Source of the DNA: Bacteroidia bacterium
GTDB taxonomy: Bacteria > Bacteroidota > Bacteroidia > J057
Direction of reading: 5' to 3'
NCBI GenBank assembly: GCA_022760475.1
Contig: JALEFZ010000096.1
Location: 62,001 to 126,000, forward strand
DNA length: 64,000 nucleotides
Part shown: in pieces, positions 42,267-50,632 of the stretch
How positions within the stretch are numbered: the stretch's first letter is position 1
Layout: each line of letters begins with the position of its first letter
Notes under the pieces: generated by a model
Databases searched by the model: none
Told to the model about the DNA's origin: nothing
What the model saw: only the letters and a program-made list of their open reading frames with translations
Made by a program: the position numbers and the translations under genes

Positions 42267-42767
42267 ATGGACGCACTGGACTTGATTAAAGAAAAATTAG
42301 CCTACAACCAATGGGCAAATCAATTGGTGGTAGACTGGATCAGAAATGAACCAAAGGAACTCTATCAAAAGGAGGTAGTTTCAAGTTTTACTTCCATCCA
42401 AAAACTGCTCAAACACATGATGGAGACTGAGAAGTACTATTTTTCGTTGATTCGAAAAACGGAAGAAGAATATCCTGAAGGAATTCCAACAGAGGGAATA
42501 TTGGAAGAGTTGCTCGAGATAAACCAGAATATCTTGGGATGGCTTTCCAATCAAAGTGTGGAAGATGTACTCAGAACCATTTCGATCAAGAGATCTCCAA
42601 TGGTCGAACACTACACGACTGTGGCACTGTTGACCCACCTTGTCAACCATTCTACCTATCATAGGGGGCAATTGCTGGCCTTACGGCATCAGTTGGGCAT
42701 GTCCAGCCCTCCCAAACTGGATTATTATCGCTACCTGATAAGCCTTTCCATGAAAAATCAGGGTTAA
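42267..42767 (+). CDS. DinB family protein (second)
   Basis: A 166-residue DinB-fold protein: LIKEKLAYNQWANQLVVDWI (helix 1), IQKLLKHMMETEKYYFSLI with the first candidate metal His, and the C-terminal pair VNHSTYHRGQLLALRHQLG, the classic H-x3-H metal signature. Cytoplasmic. Only 150 bases separate it from the AraC-type regulator with a GyrI-like tail, which may be co-transcribed. Thiol-transfer or detoxification roles are known for relatives. Confidence 0.88.
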   Translation: MDALDLIKEKLAYNQWANQLVVDWIRNEPKELYQKEVVSSFTSIQKLLKHMMETEKYYFSLIRKTEEEYPEGIPTEGILEELLEINQNILGWLSNQSVEDVLRTISIKRSPMVEHYTTVALLTHLVNHSTYHRGQLLALRHQLGMSSPPKLDYYRYLISLSMKNQG

Positions 42768-42917
42768 ATTGGAAATAACTTGGGCGGATATGTTTGAATA
42801 TAGGGTTTAATTTTGGAGAGATTATCCCATTTCATAATTTGTCATAAACAAAGGAAGGATACAATATTCTTCCTTTTATCTGAATCAATCTCACGACAAC
42901 CCTCAATCAAACCTTCT

Positions 42918-43733
42918 ATGAGCAAGGAGGACCCCCAAAAGCGAATTGACTTACTTGAAGAACACATTCGGGATTTTACACAGAAAACCACCGTTGATTC
43001 TGTTTCGGATCATTCGTTTTATTCCTACCGTCATGCGAACAGACTCTTTAAAGAGTTGAAGGGAGAGTCTATCAAATCCTTTGCAAATAAGATCAGAATT
43101 CAGGCATCTGCCGAGTTGTTGAAGTACACCTCCTGGAGCATATTTGACATTGCCCTTGAGGTAGGCTATGAATCTACTGCGGCCTTTAGTAAAGCTTTCA
43201 AAAAGTTATTCAACCAAGCTCCCTCAGAATTTCGACAATCCAAAAGCCCCAATCAGATCCACCTGGAACATGAAGAAGTCTTCTACCTTATCCAAGACAT
43301 TCAGGGATTGGAACTACAGCTTTTTAAGGAAAGAATTGGTGTGGATGCTGATTTGGACAAGCTTTACCAAATCACAAAAGACCTGATCAATGGACTTGAT
43401 TCTGATATGGATACGTGGCTCTTACTTTGGGACGAAGACCCAGAATTGTCGCAGGTAGTAGAGAGTCCCTATTTTGTTGGTATTCCCAATTCCAAGCAAT
43501 TAGCCCCCAATAAGCACGGGAAGGAGAAAACCATCAAAGGAAGATATGCCATATTTGAGACTGCCTCGTTTGAAGATGCAAGCTATAGCAGTTGGCATGA
43601 AATTGCATTTTTGATGATTGATTTGGATGGGATAAAGTTAAGGGATGCCTACTACCTTGAGTGGTTTACAGCAAGCGCGCTTCAATCCTCAGAACACTTT
43701 TTTCCCTATAAAATCGCCATTCCAATTCAATAG
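42918..43733 (+). CDS. AraC family regulator with GyrI-like C-terminal domain
   Basis: A 271-residue regulator starting at ATG 42918; upstream TTG-started frame rejected. The N-terminal AraC HTH domain includes FYSYRHANRLFKELKGESIKSF and WSIFDIALEVGYESTAAFSKAFKKLF in pieces, then QAPSEFRQS. The C-terminal 150 residues form a GyrI/effector-binding-like domain (VESPYFVGIPN, AIFETASFEDASYSSWHEI, YYLEWFTA). This architecture is seen in Rob/BmrR-like regulators that sense hydrophobic compounds. Adjacent DinB gene may be a target. Confidence 0.85.
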   Translation: MSKEDPQKRIDLLEEHIRDFTQKTTVDSVSDHSFYSYRHANRLFKELKGESIKSFANKIRIQASAELLKYTSWSIFDIALEVGYESTAAFSKAFKKLFNQAPSEFRQSKSPNQIHLEHEEVFYLIQDIQGLELQLFKERIGVDADLDKLYQITKDLINGLDSDMDTWLLLWDEDPELSQVVESPYFVGIPNSKQLAPNKHGKEKTIKGRYAIFETASFEDASYSSWHEIAFLMIDLDGIKLRDAYYLEWFTASALQSSEHFFPYKIAIPIQ

Positions 43734-43913
43734 CCAGCAGCCTCACAGCACAAGTAGCATCCCCTTATCAAAATAGGATTCCTTCCCTCCCACATTATCA
43801 TGATGTATAGGCCCCGTAGCCAGGAATCATCGGAAGTCACCAAATTAATTTTGGGCAGGTCATATGATATTGGTAGGGGAAAGCAGAATAAGTCAATCTT
43901 TAGCTAAAGGTAA

Positions 43914-43947
43914 AATGTCCAGGCAACATGTCTATTGCCTGGACATT
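43914..43947. terminator. Bidirectional terminator hairpin
   Basis: AATGTCCAGGCAA and TTGCCTGGACATT form a perfect 13-bp stem with an 8-base loop, between the convergent regulator gene and the minus-strand gene at 43980. Confidence 0.75.
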
Positions 43948-43979
43948 CCATATACTTTGCAAATGTTTACAACAACTCC

Positions 43980-44426
43980 TTACTGAATCTCAAATTGCAA
44001 GAGACCGTTGCCATTTTCTGACTTCCTAATCATGGTGCTTCCACCGGACATCACGACTTTCTGAGAAGATCCCAACAATTTTGAAATGCGGTCAGAAAGA
44101 ATGAATCCCTTGGGCATAATCACGCGATCAAGGCTTTTCTTTGACATTTGGATTTCAAATTGCAGGCGATTGCCCTTTCTACGCAATTTGGCAGGAAGGA
44201 TATTTTTTCCCGCCTTCTGCCCGTTGGCCATGGTGATTTTGGAAATCTTTGCAGACCTCTTCCCATCCTTTGACTCTTTGATGGCAGTGATGTGTACAAA
44301 TACGTTTACCGCTTCTTGATTGTCATAGGAACATTCTACAGTTGCATCTGTTGGCAACACATCTTCAGCCTTGGCTGTGAAAAAAGTAAAACTGAGAAGA
44401 CTTAGAATTAAAAATAGCTTATTCAT
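43980..44426 (-). CDS. Secreted hypothetical protein
   Basis: A 148-residue protein starting at ATG 44426 with a signal peptide (LILSLLSFTFFTAKA). The mature part is basic and Lys-rich, with short repeats of S-K/R-x and strands such as QEAVNVFVHITAI and NRLQFEIQMSKKSL; it ends GLLQFEIQ. Only one Cys remains in the mature part. No family recognised. It is divergent from the GH26 gene. Confidence 0.6.
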   Translation of the reverse strand: MNKLFLILSLLSFTFFTAKAEDVLPTDATVECSYDNQEAVNVFVHITAIKESKDGKRSAKISKITMANGQKAGKNILPAKLRRKGNRLQFEIQMSKKSLDRVIMPKGFILSDRISKLLGSSQKVVMSGGSTMIRKSENGNGLLQFEIQ

Positions 44427-44601
44427 AGGTTTTTTTAATAAGTAATTTGACAATTGTACCTTTCTGAATCCAGAGATTTGGGAAAATCTCCCCCTGCAAA
44501 AACTGCTCTTGCATGAAGTCAGAAAAGAAAATTTCTTTCACTACTTGGTAACTTATAAAAGCAAAATTGTAACTTGGAAATACGAATTTTATCCTACTGC
44601 T

Positions 44602-45681
44602 ATGAATCGCTCCTTACAAAAAGTGCTATTTCCCCTATTTCTGAGCCTGATTGGATTCCTTATTGGCTGCTCAGAAAGCCAAGAAAAATCCTCTCCTCCC
44701 CCGCCTGCTCCAAAGGAAGGTGACTGGCAAGGATGTATCATAGGGATGTATCCTGAAAACGGCAATGAAAAAATTCCAGGAGGAGACCTCCATGAAATTG
44801 ATGATTTTGATGCATTGACCGGGAAAAAGGTAGGCTCGGTGGTCTGGTTTCCAACCTGGGACGATGAGTTTCCAACCCTTGCCTGCAACAAACTGGCAGA
44901 ACGTGGCATCATTCCTCACCTTACCTGGGAGTTGTTTTGGCCATCCCAGGACCCCAATAATGCCAGGCAAACAAGCCCTGAAGGATACCAGGGGTTCAAA
45001 GAAGTTCTTGAGGGCAAACACGATGCCTACATTGACCAATTTGCCGAAGATGCCAAAGCATTTGATAAAATGGTATTGATTCGCTTTCTGCATGAATTCA
45101 ATGGAAACTGGTATGTCTGGAGTGGAAATAAAAACGGCAAGGCCGACGGGGGTGCAGCTCAAGTGGTGGCTGTTTGGAAATATGTCGTTGACAGGTTCAA
45201 AGCCAAGGGAGCGAACAATGTCAAATGGCTATGGGTCCCACATGGGCCATCCATTGACATGTCCACAGAAGCCTGGAACGATGTGGGAAATTACTGGCCG
45301 GGAGATGCATATGTGGATTGGATAGGCCTGGATGGCTATAATTTCTATCCCAAGGACCCCTGGGGTGGAGACCGTCCTTTCCGCGATTTTGACAACTGCT
45401 TCCGCAAACTCTATGATGACTGCGCCAAACTGGGTAATCAACCCATGATGATCGCCGAATTTGGAAGCGGAGAATTCGAGTATGAAGGATCTGATAAAGC
45501 TGCCTGGATAACAGATGCTTTCACAAAAATCAAAACAGACTATCCCAGGATTAAGATATTTACCTGGTTTAACATCAACAAGGAATTGGACTGGCGGGTA
45601 AACTCCTCCCCTGAAGCCTTGGCGGCCTTCAAAGCAGCAGTGAATGATCCCTATTTCATCACTTCCCCAGCCGAAAAATGA
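44602..45681 (+). CDS. GH26-family beta-mannanase-like lipoprotein
   Basis: A 359-residue lipoprotein (lipobox FLIGC) starting at ATG 44602. The body is a GH26-type TIM barrel: the general acid Glu in RFLHEFNGNWYVWSG, and the nucleophile Glu in MMIAEFGSGEF, with WLWVPHGPS and YVDWIGLDGYNFYP between. GH26 enzymes mostly cut beta-mannans; some cut other beta-1,4 or 1,3-linked glycans. It would be exposed at the cell surface. It is not in a polysaccharide utilisation locus: no SusC/SusD pair is nearby. A terminator follows. Confidence 0.87.
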   Translation: MNRSLQKVLFPLFLSLIGFLIGCSESQEKSSPPPPAPKEGDWQGCIIGMYPENGNEKIPGGDLHEIDDFDALTGKKVGSVVWFPTWDDEFPTLACNKLAERGIIPHLTWELFWPSQDPNNARQTSPEGYQGFKEVLEGKHDAYIDQFAEDAKAFDKMVLIRFLHEFNGNWYVWSGNKNGKADGGAAQVVAVWKYVVDRFKAKGANNVKWLWVPHGPSIDMSTEAWNDVGNYWPGDAYVDWIGLDGYNFYPKDPWGGDRPFRDFDNCFRKLYDDCAKLGNQPMMIAEFGSGEFEYEGSDKAAWITDAFTKIKTDYPRIKIFTWFNINKELDWRVNSSPEALAAFKAAVNDPYFITSPAEK

Positions 45682-45714
45682 TGGGTTAATTTTTATCAAA
45701 ATCTATATTTCATG

Positions 45715-45748
45715 GAGGACTGAGGGTTAACCAGTCCTCTATTTTTTT
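45715..45748 (+). terminator. Rho-independent terminator after GH26
   Basis: GAGGACTG and CAGTCCTC form a perfect 8-bp stem with a nine-base loop, followed by TATTTTTTT. Confidence 0.88.
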
Positions 45749-45873
45749 ATCCACCCCCACTTTAGTACCATAGATTTTCTGATACTTTTTTCCTCCCAAT
45801 TGCTCCTCCGTTGGAACCGATTGGAATTTTCTATCGTCCAACTTTTATAGCCATTATTCAGCCATAGACAAAG

Positions 45874-47337
45874 ATGAAATTTGAATTTAGTATGCTTCTT
45901 ATTCTCTTATCCTTCCCACTTACTTCTTTTGGACAAAAAGAAATGAGCAAGAAGGAGATTTTGATTGATTTTCGAATTTTCAAGGACATCCTGGCCCAAG
46001 GCCATCCAAATCTGTATGAATACACCAGTCAAATGAAATGGGACAGCTTATTTCGCAAGTTTGAAAAGGAAAGGGTAAATCAAATCACTGACTCAGACGA
46101 TCTTTTCAGGGACTTAAGCCATTTGGCTGATCAAGCAAGGGATGGGCACCTCCAACTACTCCATCCCGAAATGAAGCCTATCCCCCCAATGTTTCCCTTG
46201 CTTCTTAAAGTCATTGATGAAAAACTATTTGCAGATACGGATGATTTTGAAATTCCCATTGGTTCAGAAATCCTTGAGATCAATGGCATAGGGAGCCCCG
46301 AAATTCTTTCAAGTCTACTGAAGTATGCCCCCTCAGATGGGTACAGCCTTCCGAAGAAATATAGGCAGGTGGAGAAAGAGTTTGGTATCCTGCATCTGTA
46401 TGAATACGGAAGTCAGGAGAACTATACAGTAAGTATCCAAAGGCCCGATGGCATACCGCTTACTAAGGAAATTGCTCCTCAATCCTTTTCACAGATTGGC
46501 AATCGTTATCCCAAGAGGAATTCCCATTTTGCCAAATACCACCAAAGCAAAGACCCTACAGCTTATTTCATGCAGAGAATGGCTGAGCAGTGGCCCTTCG
46601 TTTACTACATTGATTCCATAAATGCTGCCGTACTTACTGTCCATTCATTTGGGTTTGATCCTGTAGAATTCAAATCGAGGCTCATAGGTCTTTTCAAGGA
46701 AATTCGTAAACGTAAGTCCACTAATTTGATCATAGATGTCAGGCAAAATCCTGGCGGATATCGGATCAATGCCATCCATTTGTTTTCTTTTTTGACGAAG
46801 GAGCCATTTCAGCAGCGCGTAGCAGAAAGTGTCATTACAGAAAAATTGCCCTACAAGGAGCATATAATCTACCAAATGGGAGATTTCGAAGATTTCTTCA
46901 GGACATATTTTGTAGATGGGAAAAAAAAGAAGGGGGGAATATTTTTATATGAAGACCATTCAAAAGCCGAGATGCTTCCTTCCAAAAAAGCCTTCAAAGG
47001 CAAAACCTTTGTATTAACTGGTGGGAATACTTTTTCTGCAGCCTCAGCTTTTGCCCTCAACGCAAAAAATACTTCGGAGATTAAGCTCGTAGGCGAAGAA
47101 ACAGGCGGAGGGTATTATTGTCATACAGGCCAGTTTCCCGTTGTTTATGAACTGCCAAACTCAGGGATCAGGCTTCGAATGTCTTTGGTAAAAATTGACC
47201 ACTATGTCCTAGACCAATCCGTCTCCAAGGGAAGTGGAGTTTTACCAGATATGAAGGTTGACTTAAGCTTGGAGGACCTGATTCAAGGCAAAGACAGTCA
47301 ATTGGATTTTGTGATCCAGCTACTCATGGATAAATAA
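45874..47337 (+). CDS. S41 family peptidase-like protein, copy 1
   Basis: A 487-residue secreted protein (signal LLILLSFPLTSFG). It carries a PDZ-like middle (IPIGSEILEINGIGSPEIL) and the tail-specific protease fold: NLIIDVRQNPGGYRINAIHL, KTFVLTGGNTFSAASAFALNAKN in pieces, with the nucleophile Ser in TFSAAS, then KLVGEETGGGYYCHTG. The Lys general base of Ctp enzymes (T-x-G-K-G) is replaced by Gly. Related paralogue follows immediately. A tricorn-like or inactive mechanism is possible. Confidence 0.8.
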   Translation: MKFEFSMLLILLSFPLTSFGQKEMSKKEILIDFRIFKDILAQGHPNLYEYTSQMKWDSLFRKFEKERVNQITDSDDLFRDLSHLADQARDGHLQLLHPEMKPIPPMFPLLLKVIDEKLFADTDDFEIPIGSEILEINGIGSPEILSSLLKYAPSDGYSLPKKYRQVEKEFGILHLYEYGSQENYTVSIQRPDGIPLTKEIAPQSFSQIGNRYPKRNSHFAKYHQSKDPTAYFMQRMAEQWPFVYYIDSINAAVLTVHSFGFDPVEFKSRLIGLFKEIRKRKSTNLIIDVRQNPGGYRINAIHLFSFLTKEPFQQRVAESVITEKLPYKEHIIYQMGDFEDFFRTYFVDGKKKKGGIFLYEDHSKAEMLPSKKAFKGKTFVLTGGNTFSAASAFALNAKNTSEIKLVGEETGGGYYCHTGQFPVVYELPNSGIRLRMSLVKIDHYVLDQSVSKGSGVLPDMKVDLSLEDLIQGKDSQLDFVIQLLMDK

Positions 47338-47377
47338 TGTGGCATTAAAAGGACTACTAACACTAAAATCATCAATT

Positions 47378-48826
47378 ATGAAGTACGAATTATCCATATT
47401 CAATAAGAAAATGAGAATTGCCCTGGTTTTGATGCTTTATTGGGGAGGCTGTTTCATGGGATTCTCCCAAAGCACCACAGAAAACTTGCCCAAGCAGGAT
47501 CCCGACAGTGTAAAAGAAGAATTGAGAGCCCTGTTTGTAGAGTTGAGCATCAAACATCCTGGCTTTTACAGGTACAATGACAAAGATAAATTTGATGCCT
47601 TCATTGACTCCACAATTCAGACCATTGATGCACCGATAAACGAAATTGAAATCCTCAGGAAGGCCAAACCCATCGTCGCAAAAATTGGATGCTTACACAG
47701 TGGAATCCATTTGTCAGAAGAAACGGAAAACTTATTGAATCAATCTGCGAATTGCCTACCATTTACCCTTTTTTACGACAAAGGAAAGGCCTTCATCTGG
47801 AAGACATTTGAAGAACAAAGTCCATTAAGTATTGGAGATGAGGTAGTTTCTATAAATGGACAGGCCATTGGCGCCATATATGAAAAGCTCTTAAAAAGCA
47901 TACCCATGGACGGCTACAACCAGAGTGGAAAGTTCCAACTCCTTCGATATACATTCCCGGAAGCCTATAGGAGCATCATTGAGGTAACAGAAGGCTTCGA
48001 GATCGTATTGAGTAATGGTCAAAAGCACAAGCTCAAGGGCGTAAAAATGGAAAACACACTCCAGTATAGCGACATCGTGAACCAAGGCATGTCCTTGGAA
48101 ATCATTGATGATATCGCGATCATAAAAATCCCTTCTTTTGCGAATTCCTTTCTCAGGTCGCATGGACAAAATTTCCAAAAGGAGATCAAGAGCTACATTA
48201 AAAACATTCAAAGTCAAAACATCAGGAAAATACTGATTGACCTTAGGGGCAATACTGGCGGTTCTGATTCTAACCCTGCCTGGCTAAGCTCTTATTTCTT
48301 TGATAAACCATTTCGCTATTGGGACAGAATTGAAATCACCGAGCCAATCGCCAAGGAGATTAAAGGTTTAAACCGACTGTTCTATGGCAAACCACAAAAT
48401 GAAAATGGCAAATGGCTTTGGAGTGATAAGGGTTTGTCTTCTAAAGAATTTAAGTTTACACGAGTACAAGAAGCGGCTAAAAACCCCTTTACTGGTAGCA
48501 CCTATATCCTCACTGATGGCATGTGCATGTCCTCTTGCTCAGATTTCGTAGCCATCATGCAAAGCAATGGAAAAGCCATTGTCTTCGGAGAAGAAACTGG
48601 AGGAGGTTACCAGGGAAATACAAGCGGCTTGATCCCGAGCCAAGCTTTGTCATGTGGATTGGTGGTAGATGTGCCTCTTCTGAAATATGTCAATCATGTA
48701 GAGAAAGGAAAGAATGTAGGAAGGGGAAGCATGCCCGATATTGAAGTTAGATCTGATTTGGAGGTTTTGCTGAATGAAGAAAAGTTCATGAAAGAGCTAA
48801 TCAAGGCCATAAAAGAACTTGAATGA
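47378..48826 (+). CDS. S41 family peptidase-like protein, copy 2
   Basis: A 482-residue protein starting at ATG 47378, or possibly 33 bases later at a second Met. Signal peptide ALVLMLYWGGCFMGFSQ. The same layout as its upstream neighbour: PDZ-like LSIGDEVVSINGQAIGAI, KILIDLRGNTGGSDSNPAW, TYILTDGMCMSSCSDFVAIM with the nucleophile Ser, then IVFGEETGGGYQGNTSG, again lacking the Ctp Lys. The 40-base gap suggests co-transcription and gene duplication. They share about a third of their residues by eye. Confidence 0.8.
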   Translation: MKYELSIFNKKMRIALVLMLYWGGCFMGFSQSTTENLPKQDPDSVKEELRALFVELSIKHPGFYRYNDKDKFDAFIDSTIQTIDAPINEIEILRKAKPIVAKIGCLHSGIHLSEETENLLNQSANCLPFTLFYDKGKAFIWKTFEEQSPLSIGDEVVSINGQAIGAIYEKLLKSIPMDGYNQSGKFQLLRYTFPEAYRSIIEVTEGFEIVLSNGQKHKLKGVKMENTLQYSDIVNQGMSLEIIDDIAIIKIPSFANSFLRSHGQNFQKEIKSYIKNIQSQNIRKILIDLRGNTGGSDSNPAWLSSYFFDKPFRYWDRIEITEPIAKEIKGLNRLFYGKPQNENGKWLWSDKGLSSKEFKFTRVQEAAKNPFTGSTYILTDGMCMSSCSDFVAIMQSNGKAIVFGEETGGGYQGNTSGLIPSQALSCGLVVDVPLLKYVNHVEKGKNVGRGSMPDIEVRSDLEVLLNEEKFMKELIKAIKELE

Positions 48827-49048
48827 TCACAAATGGACATGAATACCTGACATTCACAGCATTCAAACTCAAAGCATTCCCCCCTGCCAACTTGGCCCTC
48901 AAATAATTTTTGAACATTTCTGCCTAAATTTGAATCATACAGAATGAAATTTCAGTATATTCAATAATTAATGAAAGAATTTTAACTTAAAGATAGCCTA
49001 TAAGTCCAGGCAACATTCGAAAAATGGAGACAGCTAAATCAATGGAGC

Positions 49049-50632
49049 ATGAAATCCTACAATGAAAAACCCTATAAAATATGCCGAGATGCCATCGCTA
49101 TGTTTAGTGAGCAAGGCTACGAGCATGTTTCTATGGCAGATATAAGCCGGGGTTTGGAGATACCCGAAGCGGAATTGTATTCTTATTTTGGTAAAAAAGA
49201 GGACATCGTTTTGCTTCTATATCAGCAGATCAACACAAATTGGCAGCTCTCTGTTGAAGCCATTCCTCACAAAAAATTAGCTCGTCGCTTTGAAGAAGGA
49301 TTAAGGATAAAATTAAAATTGGTAGAGCCCTATGTTAACTTCCTTAGTCAAATCATAGGATTTCTGATTCAGGCCACTCAAATTGGGGTTAACTCTCCCA
49401 GGACCTCTCACATCAGAAGGATTGGGGCGGAAAGTATTCAAGGCATCATTGATCAATCCAGAGATGGGCAAAAATTACAGAAAAAGCTGCCGCAACTCGC
49501 GTCGATCATGTACTTTTTGCACTGGGCAGTCCTATTCACCAGGATTCAAAGGGATGATCAAGACAAGCTGGAAGAGGTTTTGAGCATCATTTCCAGCTCT
49601 TTCAACCAGCCAAGGAAAATTTTATGGGTCAATCGTCTTTTTCCAATTGTAGGAAAAATCAGCCTCATTACAGAAAATGCACTTGACATCAAGGCTACAA
49701 GCAGGAACTCTTTGGATAGAGAAATTCTGAAGGTGATTTTTAACATCAGAAAACTTAGCGATCCAAAAGATCCTTGTGCTAATAAGCCTTGCGAGAGTTG
49801 TTTTGAGTTGCACGAGGCAAGCATCAATTTCTTTACCAGCCAGAACAAAGCCATTCATTTTATCCTTCCTGCCTTTCCAGCCAAATCACCCAATTCATCC
49901 AAAACTCTGGGAAAACTCCCTGACTTGGGGGAGGAAATTGCATTGAAAAGTCTGGAGTCCCTATGCCAGGAAATTGAAAGCATTTACAAAGCAGGAGCTC
50001 AGGTAACGATTTGTTCAGACGGAAGGATTTTTTCAGAACTGGTGGGCGTCTCTGATCAGGACATCACGGCCTATGTTTCAGAAATCAGCAGGATGATCAG
50101 AGAGTTTGGCCTCGACCACCTTCATATCGTCAATCTCGAAGATCTTTCATCTGGCAAAAGTTTCGGCGAAATGAGGGAGAAAATCCTTTCAGAACATGCT
50201 GAACCCCTGGAGGACTTAAAGCTGAACATCAAGAACAAAGCAGAAATGACCCATTTATTCAACGGCATTCATCGGTTCATCAGCGAAGATCGCATGGCAC
50301 TTGGGGAGCCAAAATCAAAAACCCAGGTAAAAAAAGAGTCGAAGGAAATTGCAATAAAGGTGATTCAACACAGCAATGCCTGGACCCGTTTTCTGGCTAA
50401 TGTATATCCGGAAGCGATCCGTTTATCCATTCACCCCTACCCTTCCAACAATCGAAAAATTGGTATTCAGCTCACCAAGGCAGAAGATAACTGGCTCACT
50501 CCCTGGCATGGAGTCATTACGTTAAACCAAAATGGCTATCAGTTGATGAAAAGAAAGAAGGCTGAGGAGATGGGTGCAGCGCTAATTCGCAAGGACAATC
50601 GTGCCTATTACTATTCAATGCTACAAGAATAA
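49049..50632 (+). CDS. TetR-type HTH fused to isonitrile (isocyanide) synthase
   Basis: A 527-residue fusion. Residues 8-60 form a TetR-type helix-turn-helix (ICRDAIAMFSEQGYEHVSMA, DISRGLEIPEAELYSYFGKK), and 65-190 look like its helical sensor domain. From about 220 the protein is an isonitrile synthase of the PvcA/IsnA/Dit1 family: IHFILPAFPAKSPN (269-282), KTLGKLPDLGEEIAL (285-299), VTICSDGRIFSELVGVSD (319-336), IRLSIHPYP (457-465) and TPWHGVI (484-490). Relatives join the amino group of Tyr or Trp with a carbon from ribulose 5-phosphate to give an isonitrile. It overlaps the dioxygenase gene by one base (TAATG). The HTH fusion is unusual. Confidence 0.87.
   Translation: MKSYNEKPYKICRDAIAMFSEQGYEHVSMADISRGLEIPEAELYSYFGKKEDIVLLLYQQINTNWQLSVEAIPHKKLARRFEEGLRIKLKLVEPYVNFLSQIIGFLIQATQIGVNSPRTSHIRRIGAESIQGIIDQSRDGQKLQKKLPQLASIMYFLHWAVLFTRIQRDDQDKLEEVLSIISSSFNQPRKILWVNRLFPIVGKISLITENALDIKATSRNSLDREILKVIFNIRKLSDPKDPCANKPCESCFELHEASINFFTSQNKAIHFILPAFPAKSPNSSKTLGKLPDLGEEIALKSLESLCQEIESIYKAGAQVTICSDGRIFSELVGVSDQDITAYVSEISRMIREFGLDHLHIVNLEDLSSGKSFGEMREKILSEHAEPLEDLKLNIKNKAEMTHLFNGIHRFISEDRMALGEPKSKTQVKKESKEIAIKVIQHSNAWTRFLANVYPEAIRLSIHPYPSNNRKIGIQLTKAEDNWLTPWHGVITLNQNGYQLMKRKKAEEMGAALIRKDNRAYYYSMLQE

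Noticed and set aside
44540..44590. Two GTAACTT-like direct repeats upstream of the GH26 gene
   Set aside because: They look like half-sites of the HxlR operator, but they are not inverted and have no partner arm. Likely chance in AT-rich sequence.
49049..49640. Possibility that the TetR domain is a separate gene
   Set aside because: The frame is continuous from the HTH into the synthase, with no stop and no good start codon at the boundary.
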